Below, piece by piece: positions 1 to 7,959 of a stretch of DNA of 64,000 nt. The notes beneath the pieces are model-generated. The model had not been told where the DNA came from. It ran no database searches and saw nothing but the letters and a program-made list of their open reading frames with translations. How positions within the stretch are numbered: the stretch's first letter is position 1; every line of letters begins with the position of its first letter. Source of the DNA: Sequoia sempervirens (Eukaryota; Streptophyta; Pinopsida; Cupressales; Cupressaceae). The DNA lies in NCBI GenBank assembly GCA_007258455.2, contig VDFB02018548.1:1-64000 (forward strand), given 5' to 3'. Position numbers and translations under genes: made by a program.

Positions 1-761
1 CATATTAAACACGTATTGAAATTAGGGATTGTTTTGAACTCAACACCTTTTCTATATAATTTATATTTATTTCAATATCATCAATTAGTAAAATTTATGC
101 AACTTCAACATTCAATTTTTAACCGTAATTCTTAAAGATAACTACTTAAACCTTCTCATTATTTAATTTAACAAAATATTAAATTTCATAGCTGCACAAT
201 TTAACCTTTTGTTGCTCTAAACAAACATAATCTTAAACCCCTTACTAACAGGCCCAAAGAAAATGGTGAACGTTTTATCACAGGCCCATTGATTATTATC
301 GTTTACTAAAACTGATCACCGTACAATTAATGCACCCACTCTATCAAGCATTATTTTGAACATATTGAAATCGTCACCGCGTTTATAGGTATTTGGAGTT
401 TTAAGAGACTTTCACCAATCAATCGACCGATCGTTTTTAGTGGCAACATGATTCCCTCCACCTCACGAGTCTTTTAAGTTCTAATATTTTATATCCCAAA
501 AAGCAACCGCTTTTCCCGCCTCCTTTCAAAATCTGCTCCTTCGGAGCGCATATGAGGTACTTACAGGTTTTGTTGAAGACTACCTAACAGAACCCTGCTA
601 GCAAGCCTTGTGAACGCCGGTACAAATTTGGATAAGGTAATTACTCGGTGTAAACGCAACTTGCACTTCGTGAATACCGTCCCCTCCACGCTGCACAGGG
701 ATAAGTATAGTATAGTTTCTGATTTTAATAGAGGATTTTATATCATTTACACGATCGTTTT
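1..761. other. AT-rich sequence, probably part of MADS intron 1
   Basis: I see no protein domain, RNA gene or repeat here. If the MADS exon at 1235-1416 is live, this lies in its first intron, because the gene runs toward lower coordinates. Plant MIKC first introns are often several kb long. I looked on the minus strand for the second exon (I domain and start of the K domain) and did not find it, so it is probably outside the window. Confidence 0.4.
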
Positions 762-1161
762 TAATCTGATACCGCTAAATTTTGAATTGAAGCTTCTTTG
801 ACTCTTCATTCTTCTTTTTAGAAACAGGAAATGTATGTTCCTTTAATGTTACAGAAGCCTCCTCATAAATATTTTTTTCTGGATCTTTGTACTGGATTTA
901 ATTCGCCATATGCTGTATCTATTTGTTTGTAAGGAGTTTTATATCTCAAAAATTCTCTAACTTCTAATCTGATACCGCTAAATTTTACATTGAAACTTCT
1001 TTGACTCTTCATTCTTCATTGTAGAAACAGGGAATGTAAGTTCCTTTAATGTTACACAAGCCTCAATATAAATATTTTTTCTGGATCTCTGTGCTTTATT
1101 TTACTCGCCATATGCTGTATCTATTTGTTTGTAAGTTTTTCTATATCTCAAAATTCTCTAA
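762..1161. repeat. 203 bp imperfect tandem duplication
   Basis: Two adjacent copies start at about 762 and 965 with the shared string TAATCTGATACCGCTAAATT. Both continue through a matching stretch with CTGGATCT and CGCCATATGCTGTATC and end in AAATTCTCTAA near 960 and 1160. The copies differ by scattered substitutions and small indels. The duplication starts about 75 bp inside the presumed first intron of the MADS gene. Confidence 0.85.
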
Positions 1162-1230
1162 ATTTGGAAATAAATTAGTAAATAATTTGACATTGCTTGG
1201 AGACTATAATCCAGGGAAAAAGAAGTTTCC

Positions 1231-1236
1231 TTACTT
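1231..1236 (-). promoter_or_regulatory. Splice donor of MADS exon 1
   Basis: Minus-strand sequence AA|GTAAGG matches the plant donor consensus and falls exactly where MIKC genes end their first exon. It is the main reason for reading this as an exon rather than a short ORF. Confidence 0.75.
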
Positions 1237-1416
1237 GGGACTCGCAAACTCGAACAGCTTCGCCGTCGGTGAGAAAATGATGAGTCCAATTTCAGCGTCG
1301 CAGAGAGTAGAAAGCTCCTTAGCCTTCTTCAAAAGTCCCCCCTTGCGTTTGGAGAATGTAACCCGACGATTTACAGGGTTTGGTATCTTTTTCAGATGCA
1401 CCTTTCCCCTCTCCAT
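1235..1416 (-). CDS. MIKC-type MADS-box transcription factor, exon 1
   Basis: This exon encodes a complete MADS DNA-binding and dimerisation domain of about 60 residues. It starts [11 protein letters not shown], has the core [19 protein letters not shown] and [11 protein letters not shown], and ends with KLFEFAS. The family binds CArG boxes as dimers in the nucleus. The coding exon is 182 nt and ends at a good splice donor (CCCAA|GTAAGG, intron G at 1234), which is the usual length and position of exon 1 in MIKC genes. Without splicing the frame closes at once with TAA. There are no stops or frameshifts, unlike everything else in the window. The E after the start Met is unusual, since most members have G. 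The KKAKEL and [11 protein letters not shown] parts recall the AGL12 and AGL17 groups, but one exon cannot settle the subfamily. The I, K and C domains are not in the window. Confidence 0.87.
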
Positions 1417-1876
1417 TCTATTCTATTATGTTCGTAGATGCAGCAGTTGCAGGGTGCAAGAGTCTTCACACAAACAGCAGCTCTCCGCCGCTCAAATCAC
1501 CATATCAAGAGATAGTTGTATGTTGGTTTCGATTATTAAGGTAGATGTATTTGTATGTCTGTTTCAATTATTAAGGTAGGTGTCGTACTGTTTTAACCTA
1601 ATTAAACGATTGAGAGTAAAAGTGTGTACATTGCAGTTCCCGACGTAAATCTTGTGCCTACTGTTCGCCGGTGGTTAAAGTGAGTTTCACCAATGGAGTA
1701 ACCACCAAGTTAAAAAGAACTCCTTAATCGTACTAATTGAGGTGTCTATTATGTTCGGCTATCATTACAGAATCTACGGACAGTTTCCACCTAAAATATG
1801 ACGGTCAACCAATTCGTAAATGACGGCCGCAAGTTTTAAGTTGAGTTGGGAGTTGTTTCGAGTCTTCCCTTACGAT
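1417..1876 (-). promoter_or_regulatory. 5' UTR and proximal promoter of the MADS gene
   Basis: About 460 bp lie between the MADS start codon and the tail of the LINE at 1877. I see no clear TATA box. A 35 bp direct repeat (1517-1551 and 1552-1586, each with TTTC/A-ATTATTAAGGTAG) lies 100-170 bp upstream of the ATG. The segment from about 1417 to 1500 is less AT-rich and may be the leader. Its role is inferred from position only. Confidence 0.45.
1517..1586. repeat. 35 bp direct repeat upstream of the MADS start
   Basis: Two adjacent copies each begin TGTATGT and contain ATTATTAAGGTAG. They differ at a few positions. The repeat lies in the presumed 5' UTR or core promoter of the MADS gene. 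Confidence 0.7.
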
Positions 1877-1892
1877 ATGAATGAATGAATGA
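1877..1892 (-). repeat. LINE 3' tail, (ATGA)n microsatellite
   Basis: The plus strand reads ATGAATGAATGAATGA at the downstream limit of the LINE, so the minus-strand element ends in TCAT repeats. Short tandem tails of this kind are left by RTE-like LINEs, whereas L1 leaves poly(A). A chance microsatellite cannot be excluded. Confidence 0.5.
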
Positions 1893-1945
1893 AAGATTTT
1901 AATGACGTCCATGAGACTGAACAGTCTATGGGACCAAGACACAAC

Positions 1946-2566
1946 TTAATTTGTCTTCATGCTCTTTTCCAAGTCGGATCTCCTGCTATTGGTGCTAGGA
2001 CACTCCTGCAACTTGATGTCCCACTTGTTCAACCACTTGTTGTTCTGCTTCATCCAGGTTTTCTTTCTACGTTCTAGCGTCTCCTCCATAACCATTTTGG
2101 GCCATCGGTGATCGTCCATGTTTTCAACCTTCTTTAGATAACTTATCAACCGGGTTATCGTCGATGCCTCTAAGGGAAAAGCCTCTACTTGAGCTAAAAA
2201 AAATTCATATGGGACCGTAGCTTTAACTTTAAGATTGTTTGTTATTAGGTGTTTTTGGATTCTTTTTATTTGTCTCCAACTGCACTTTGACATATTGCTT
2301 CCCCACACTTCACACCCATAAAGTACAACTGGCGTGACAAGTAAATCAAATAGAGTTTTCTTGGTTTTCCAATCCCAAAGTTCGGCTTTTCTACATCTAT
2401 TTTGAAGCAAGTAAGAGGCTTTCCAACCTCCCTGACTCCTTTTTGATCTACAAGTCTCCCAACTGAGCTTATAGTGAAAGTCAATCCCAAGATATTTGTA
2501 TTCTTTCACTATATCAAGCGGGCTACTTTCAAAAAGAAAGGTATGTTGTTTATCTTTTCTATTCAA
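1946..2566 (-). pseudogene. LINE ORF2, C-terminal region
   Basis: A 206-residue open segment starts at about MNRKDKQHTFLFESS and includes VKEYKYLGIDFHY, the conserved KYLG block that follows the RT palm in LINE proteins, then VVLYGCEVWG and RIQKHL. These are standard post-RT landmarks of RTE, jockey and CR1-like ORF2 proteins. It ends at TAA (1946-1948), about 55 bp before the tail. It is separated from the RT palm by a frame break between 2630 and 2566. Confidence 0.8.
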
Positions 2567-2629
2567 TGAGAAAATTCTGATTTTGGTCTTGGTGGTGTTC
2601 GCTTGAATCCCAACTTCCTAACAAAAATG

Positions 2630-3278
2630 TTATAGAGCTTTCAAATGTTCTCTTAACCCATGAGCTATTTTTGAAATTAAAATAAGATCGTCAGCATATA
2701 AAAGTAATTTCACTACATAGCCTGCCAATTGAATACCATCCCCACCATCCTTGCTTAACCAAACTTCCAACTTATCAATGTATAGCCCAAAAAAGCATGG
2801 GTGATAAAGGGCAGCCCTGCTTAACTCCAATGTTGCTGCCAAAACAATCTGGCATACCCTCACTTGTTCTGATTTTAGCATTAACCTTCTCATATAACCT
2901 GTGAACAGCTACTCTATACACATTTGGAATGCCTAATTCTTCCATCCTATTCCAAAGTTTGTCCCTAGGTACCATGTCAAAAGCTTTCTTGAAGTCAACA
3001 AAACAACAATAAGCTTCCTCACCCTGGTTGTCCCAAATGTTCTCAGTCAAGTGCCTAAGAGTGACGCAGTGGTCAATGGTAGAGTGCCTGGACCTAAAGT
3101 CTGCCTGCCCCTTTGCCCTTTTTCCCTCATTTTCTGCCCAATTGTTGATCCTACGCTCAACCATGCTTCCAAAGAGCTTGCCAAAGATAGGATTGATCAT
3201 AATTGTGCGATAGTTAGATGGGTTATTGATATCACCACTTTTAAACAAAGGAACGACCACACTGGTAGTCCACTCCAA
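2630..3278 (-). pseudogene. LINE ORF2, reverse transcriptase core
   Basis: Two overlapping open segments (3278-2775 and 2893-2630) together carry the RT fingers and palm. In order they show NPSNYRTIMINPIFGKL, GQADFRSRHSTIDH, CCFVDFKKAFDMVPR with the first catalytic Asp, GVKQGCPLSP, then LLLYADDLILIS with the YADD catalytic box at about 2687-2698. The frame changes near the IYIDKLE block, about 2785-2800. The enzyme copies the element RNA by target-primed reverse transcription. All catalytic motifs remain, but the frameshift and flanking stops make this copy inactive. Confidence 0.88.
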
Positions 3279-3362
3279 AGGAAAACCTTCTTGATTGACA
3301 TTATTGAAAATTCTTTTTATGTGAAGGGTAAGAGTTTCAATCCCCCACTTTAAAAATTCAGC

Positions 3363-4411
3363 CTATATCCCATCTATGTCTTGTGTTTTTCCACTTGCTA
3401 AGTTCTTTATTCCTTGTTTAATATCATCCACAGTGAAAAGTTTCATTGATGTGTTAACAACTGGAGGGTAGCCTTTCTCATGGACCCGCTTGTAAAGGAG
3501 CCTAGCATACTCTAACCATTGGGCATCTGTAATATTGTTTTCCAACTTATTTTTCTTTTGCTACAATTCCCTCCAAAAGCCTTTAGGATCCTGTTTCCCA
3601 AGAGAGATTAGCTCCTTCTTTCATTAACATACTCTATTTTTTTGGACTGCACTAATTTTTCATACTTTTTCTTGTGTTCTTTGTCCATGCCATTCTCCTT
3701 TAGCGATCTCTTGGCTGTCTTGCACTCTTCATCATACCACAGATCTTCCAGAAAGGTGTTTGCAGCCCCCACCTTAGGGTGGGACCTTTTGCATGCATTT
3801 AATGCCTTGTGGATTATTGGGATCATCAAATTGTTGTGAATGTGGACATCAACCTCTTCAACCGTTTTAATCTCTCCAGCATTTTTAAAATCATGGAAAT
3901 GTTGCTTAAGAACAACACTAAATATTTCTTTATTTTCCTGATTTATGAGGATTTTACCCTTCAGAAGGGCTTTTTTTTGCATGTGTTGAACTTGCTTATT
4001 GTGTTGGCTGATTGGAGAAATGTGTAGCTTAACACGAAGAGGTAAGTGGTTAGATTTCATCCCAATAGGGCAGTCCTCAATGTCAAACTCCAGTAGTCTA
4101 GAACTAAAACTTTGAGAGAAAACCACGTAGTCCACCACACTTTGACCATTATAAGTTTTGCAAGTGATTCCCCCAGACTTCGGTCAATCTCTCATCCCAT
4201 TGAAAATAACCATGCCAAAAAAACTACACAGTCCTAGTAATTCAGTCCCAAAATTGTTCACAGTTCCATTATCATCTTGAGATGTTCTTTCCCAATGAAG
4301 ACCACCACCTTCCTCCAACCATAAAGGATTGTTCTCCTCTTTTGCTTCACTGCTCAACTGAAGAGACTGATTATTAGTTGTCCTTGCATTAAAGTCACCC
4401 ATTAAAACCAC
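3363..4411 (-). pseudogene. LINE ORF2, endonuclease C-terminal half and linker
   Basis: Segment 4411-4184 begins MVLMGDFNARTTN, the GDFNA catalytic block of apurinic/apyrimidinic-type LINE endonucleases. Segment 4138-3608 begins VDYVVFSQSF and contains SNHLPLRVKL, the final S(D/N)H motif, followed by a Lys-rich linker. Segment 3545-3363 leads into the RT (WLEYARLLYKRV). At least two breaks separate these pieces, near 4140-4184 and 3545-3608. Confidence 0.8.
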
Positions 4412-4567
4412 ATTTCCAAGTGTGTTAAAAAAAGAGATATTTTTTTAGTGATGCATACAGGTCTTGTCTAAATTCCGCTTCTTATAAAACTTTGAATTTT
4501 TTGGAGAAAAGTAGCAAGCAACTAAACTAAAAGTTACCCCATTTTTTGTTATTTGCAGCCATATGTA

Positions 4568-4860
4568 TTATTTATTTGTGTCTTCTTTTACAAATTCAAC
4601 AATTCCCTGCCACTTCCCATCTATTAGCATTGTAACCCCTCCATGACCTTTCCCTGTTTCATTCCCTTCATTCCAAACTGAAACTTTTCTATACCCTTCA
4701 AAATCTGGAACTTTGTAGCCATCATGTTCATGTGTTTCTGTAAAAATGATAATATCTTTTCCTTTTGCTATGGGCCCCAAACCAGGTCCTCTTCTCCATG
4801 GATATCCTCTACAATTCCAGCTTACAACATGTATGTAGTCTTGTGGGGCCTTTAATTCCT
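4568..4860 (-). pseudogene. LINE ORF2, endonuclease N-terminal half
   Basis: Minus-strand translation from about 4860 reads DYIHVVSWNCRGYPWRRG and continues into DIIIFTETHEHDGYKVP. SWNCRG supplies the conserved Asn and FTETH the conserved Glu of the endonuclease that nicks target DNA. An open stretch covers 4780-4568 and is cut before the GDFNA block by stops around 4440-4568. Confidence 0.82.
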
Positions 4861-4972
4861 ATTTCTTGTTTGAAAAACAATCACTGATTTGGGCTTTCCC
4901 ATTCTTCAACCAAGCCCACTTACCCTCATTTCTTGTTGTTTTCACCTTCTCCCATTCTTTCCTTTGTTCTTC

Positions 4973-5800
4973 TTATTGCTCGAAGGTCAAATATTCATCT
5001 AGATAAATATGTGTGCCTTTAAGTAACCCCCTGTTTTTTAGAATCCTATTCTTATCTTCTAAATTTCTCAAGGTGACTCTTACATGCCTATCTCTTCCTC
5101 CATCTATCTTTTTCCCAATTCTGTTAGCTTGCTGAATATTCCCTTTCCACTTCAACTTGTCTTTAAGAAAGTCTCTTGTTAGAATGTCAGTTCTCTCCTC
5201 CCCAAAGTCCCTCAAACCTTTAATAATAATGTTTGTAACCTTGCTTTGTTTATCTTTTTCTTCTCTTAGTTCTCTTTTGGCTTGTTTTTCAATGATTCCT
5301 TTTTGCTCGTTTGATGATCCACTCACCACTTGTGACCATGATTTGGCCTCTTTTATTTGTTCCCTTAACTGATTCTCTTTTACCTCCAAGTCTTCTAATG
5401 TTGATTGGATCACCTTTAACTGCATTATATTTTCCTCTCCCTCCACTGTTGATTTCTCATTTTTTGTTGTTTTTAATTGGTCTAACTCTTGCTTTAGAGT
5501 GACCAATTCTTGTTGTCCCCTCTCCATGTTAACTTGTAGATTTAAAATTTGATCTTGCAACATTTTATTATCCTTTTCCAACCTACAATTTGCATCGATA
5601 ACTATTTTAAACATGTTGTCTTCATACATCCCCTTTGTTTCTAGAACATTGAGTCTACTTTTCATTCTCATGAGCTCTTCTACATATACTTTTGATGACC
5701 ATAATAGTGGTGAGGACGTGGGGCTGTAGAGTTCTTGAGATTCCTTTTCAGTGACAATCTTGTTTGTAATAAAACTCTTCCACTTTTCCCATGGTCCCAC
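4973..5800 (-). pseudogene. LINE ORF1 protein: coiled coil plus RRM-like domain
   Basis: This open segment of 275 residues is the best preserved part of the LINE. Residues about 40-150 are a heptad-rich coiled coil (ETKGMYEDN, ENQLREQIKEAKS). Residues about 190-270 look like the RNA-binding part of LINE ORF1 proteins: KVTNIIIKGLRDFGEE, then QQANRIGKK, RHVRVTLRNLEDKNRIL and KGTHIYLDEYLTFEQ. Such proteins trimerise through the coiled coil and coat the element RNA. The N-terminal part continues in another frame beyond 5790 through a frameshift. The protein ends about 100 bp before the endonuclease begins. Confidence 0.78.
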
Positions 5801-5948
5801 CCACCTTATCCCTATTTGACTTGTGGTTCATTGTGTCACTTATTACCTTTCCATTACTTTTATGTTCAGCTTGATTTATTTGCTCTTCTTTCTGGGATAC
5901 CACCTTAGACACAACTACCTTGCTGTTATAGACCTTTGGTAAAATCAA
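5748..5948 (-). pseudogene. LINE ORF1 linker segment
   Basis: This Lys/Val-rich open segment joins the NF-YA-like piece to the coiled-coil piece. Its last residues (VGGTMGKVEEFYYK) overlap, in another frame, the VGPWEKWKSFITNK of the downstream segment. That places a frameshift near 5790. No domain is recognised. Confidence 0.5.
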
Positions 5949-5981
5949 AGTGAATTTTTTCTTTTGATTTTGTTTGATTTT

Positions 5982-6386
5982 CTATTTTTGAACCAGCCTA
6001 CACCTTAGAATCTCATTGTATTGTTTTGCATTTACAAAGATCAACCTTTCTTCTGTGTTTACAAGATTCAAAATACTTGACAAAGACGACCTTGCTAGCA
6101 ATGGGGCTAGAAAGTTTTCCAAACCCCCATCTTGGAGAGTGGCCCACCCATTTGACCATTGAGGACTGTGAAACCCTGGAAACCTTAAACCTTCTTGACT
6201 TAGAAGGTTCAAGAGGTCATTTAGTTGCACATGAGGTTTGCTTGCCATTTTGTTACCCAATATGCACTCTAATGCCCCCATTTGCTTTGAAATTGAGTTT
6301 GAAACCGAGGTTTGAGGTCCCCTTGTTGTGACAACCTGATATGCCAGATCTAGGTTTTCCCCCATAACCCCCTGTTTAACTCTCAT
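5982..6386 (-). pseudogene. LINE ORF1 N-terminal segment with NF-YA-like motif
   Basis: A 134-residue open segment ends with EERLIFVNAKQYNEILR (residues 112-128; whole motif about 5985-6053) and then CRLVQK and a TAG stop. VNAKQYxxILRxR is the hallmark of the NF-YA subunit-interaction helix, the part that docks on NF-YB/NF-YC. After the stop the same frame reads a basic run, KIKQNQKKK, so the stop may be a mutated CAG. The DNA-contacting second half of NF-YA (HESRH..MRR) is absent. The segment lies directly upstream of the coiled-coil ORF1 part, linked by the 5748-5948 frame. The rest of the 134 residues I do not recognise. Either the LINE captured an NF-YA piece or the match is convergent. 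Confidence 0.55.
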
Positions 6387-6393
6387 GCAGTAA

Positions 6394-6477
6394 GTAACTG
6401 TCTATTTGTTGTGAGGTTTCCAGTTTATGTGGTGAATAACTGCCTGTTTGTTGTGAGGTTTCCAGTTTATGCGGGTA
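6394..6477. repeat. 42 bp tandem repeat in the LINE 5' region
   Basis: Two copies of TAACTG(T/C)CT(A/G)TTTGT followed by TGTGAGGTTTCCAGTTTATG start at about 6395 and 6437. They lie just upstream of the NF-YA-like ORF segment, in the probable LINE leader. Tandem repeats in the 5' UTR are common in active LINE families. Confidence 0.75.
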
Positions 6478-6690
6478 TGCCAATTTTTGTCCCTTTATGT
6501 AGGAAGGAGACAAACAAACATAAAATAGTAAAATAATGAAAAGCAGAGAAGACGTAGAAAGTGACAAAAGACCTGTTTGAAATGTGACCCCCTTTACCCC
6601 CTTTTCTGCTTTGTCTTTTCTGGGACCTGCCTTTGCTTTGTCTTTCTGTGCCCACTTTTCCTGACAAAAGCCACACCACCCCAAATTTGG

Positions 6691-7954
6691 AAACTACAGC
6701 CCCAGTGAACTGACCTCAACCCCCGTGTATTCATAGATCACACAACTCTCGTGCATACAAAACAACCCTGGTTGCACGCAACCCTGGTAAACAATAAAAA
6801 GACGATCATGTGATGACCTCTAAATTATGATTAGAGAGAAATATGATTGATGAAATGTGATGTGATGGGCGTTAAGTAATATGTTTGGTTTTATGAAAGA
6901 AGCCGTAATGGATGGGCACACAAATGAGACTTTATTTATTCATTTATTTATTTATTTATTGCGTAATGGATATATAACCTATAAATTTCACATAATTCAA
7001 ATTCCAAGTTGTAGCTGATAAAGATGTTTATGTGTTCTTTTGGATTTAATTATGTATATTTTTTTATTAATGTTGTGAATTATTTTTTGTGATTTATCAT
7101 AAGATGATAGAAATGTGAATTAGATTGTAGATTATACATAGTTGTATGTTATTTAAATAAAGTGACAATCACTATACTTGCAGAATTTTTAATACATTTT
7201 TTTATACATTATAGAGAATAAATTCATCCATTAGATATAAATCAATACGATTTAAGTCTTTGGTAATAAAATAATTGACATAGATGAGTTAAGATAAAGT
7301 TTAGACATGTATTATGTTAAAATTGGGATACACCATGTTTATGTTGAAAATAAGGTTATTTGTCAGTTCTTTGCAAAAATAAACTATCTTGTGTAGTAGT
7401 AAATATATAAGAACAAGATAATCATTTCAAGACTAAAACATGATAGAAAAGGGAATGTGTATGCAATTTTTACCATTAGATTTTTTCCCCACTTTGATAT
7501 GCATAAGAACTAATATGATAATGCATGTAAAAGTAAAACATGCAACCAACATGTAAACTAAATATTTCTCAAACACTAAAAGGATACAAGTATGGATATC
7601 AAGTGCCATGAGTGCTTTGTCTCAATAAATTGCAAACATGTAATAAAAAGTTATGATGAGTTACATTTGACAAGAATTTCAAAAATGAACATAATCATAA
7701 CTCTTAAAAAAGATTCTATAGAAAACTATAAGTAAGGTGAGATATTTTGATTAAATAGAAAGTAGCATTGCTCCAACTAAGTGGGAAAATGTAAGAGGGC
7801 ATTGACCAAGCAAACAAGGCACTTAATGAATCCAACCATGTGGAAAAATTATTTGACTCAACAAATAGCATGATAAGAGCTTTGACTATGCAAAAAAAAT
7901 ACTTAGTCTAGAAATGGTGATGAAGCTTTGTCTAGTACCAAAAAGTTGTCAAAA
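6691..7954. other. AT-rich intergenic sequence, nothing recognised
   Basis: No coding or RNA feature is seen. A short TTTA/TTCA microsatellite lies at about 6930-6960. The 5' end of the LINE must fall at or before the start of this stretch, but no duplication of the sequence beside the LINE tail could be found to fix it. The last 5 bases before 7960 (CTATC) are the left target-site duplication of the solo LTR. Confidence 0.5.
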
Positions 7955-7959
7955 CTATC

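Larger units (their letters stand above)
1877..6690 (-). mobile_element. Decayed non-LTR retrotransposon (LINE), two-ORF type
   Basis: On the minus strand the order is an ORF1 region (about 6386-4973), an apurinic-type endonuclease (about 4860-3610), reverse transcriptase (about 3545-2630) and a C-terminal region (2566-1946). The 3' end is a short ATGA/TCAT tandem tail at about 1877-1892 rather than poly(A), as seen in RTE-like LINEs. The coding region is broken by many frameshifts and stops. The RT reads VDFKKAFDMVPRDKLW and GVKQGCPLSP, unlike the usual plant L1 (KLDFxKAYD), so this is probably not plant L1; the clade is undetermined. The 5' end is not precisely placed and I could not find target-site duplications. 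It is inserted in the promoter of the MADS gene, in the same orientation. Confidence 0.85.

Noticed and set aside
1049..1579. 176-codon plus-strand open frame
   Set aside because: It is antisense to the MADS exon and its promoter and has no domain. Part of its length comes from the complement of a conserved exon.
6690..6990. Target-site duplication of the LINE
   Set aside because: I looked for a copy of the sequence beside the tail (CTTCCCTTACGAT) near the LINE 5' end and found none, so the 5' boundary stays approximate.
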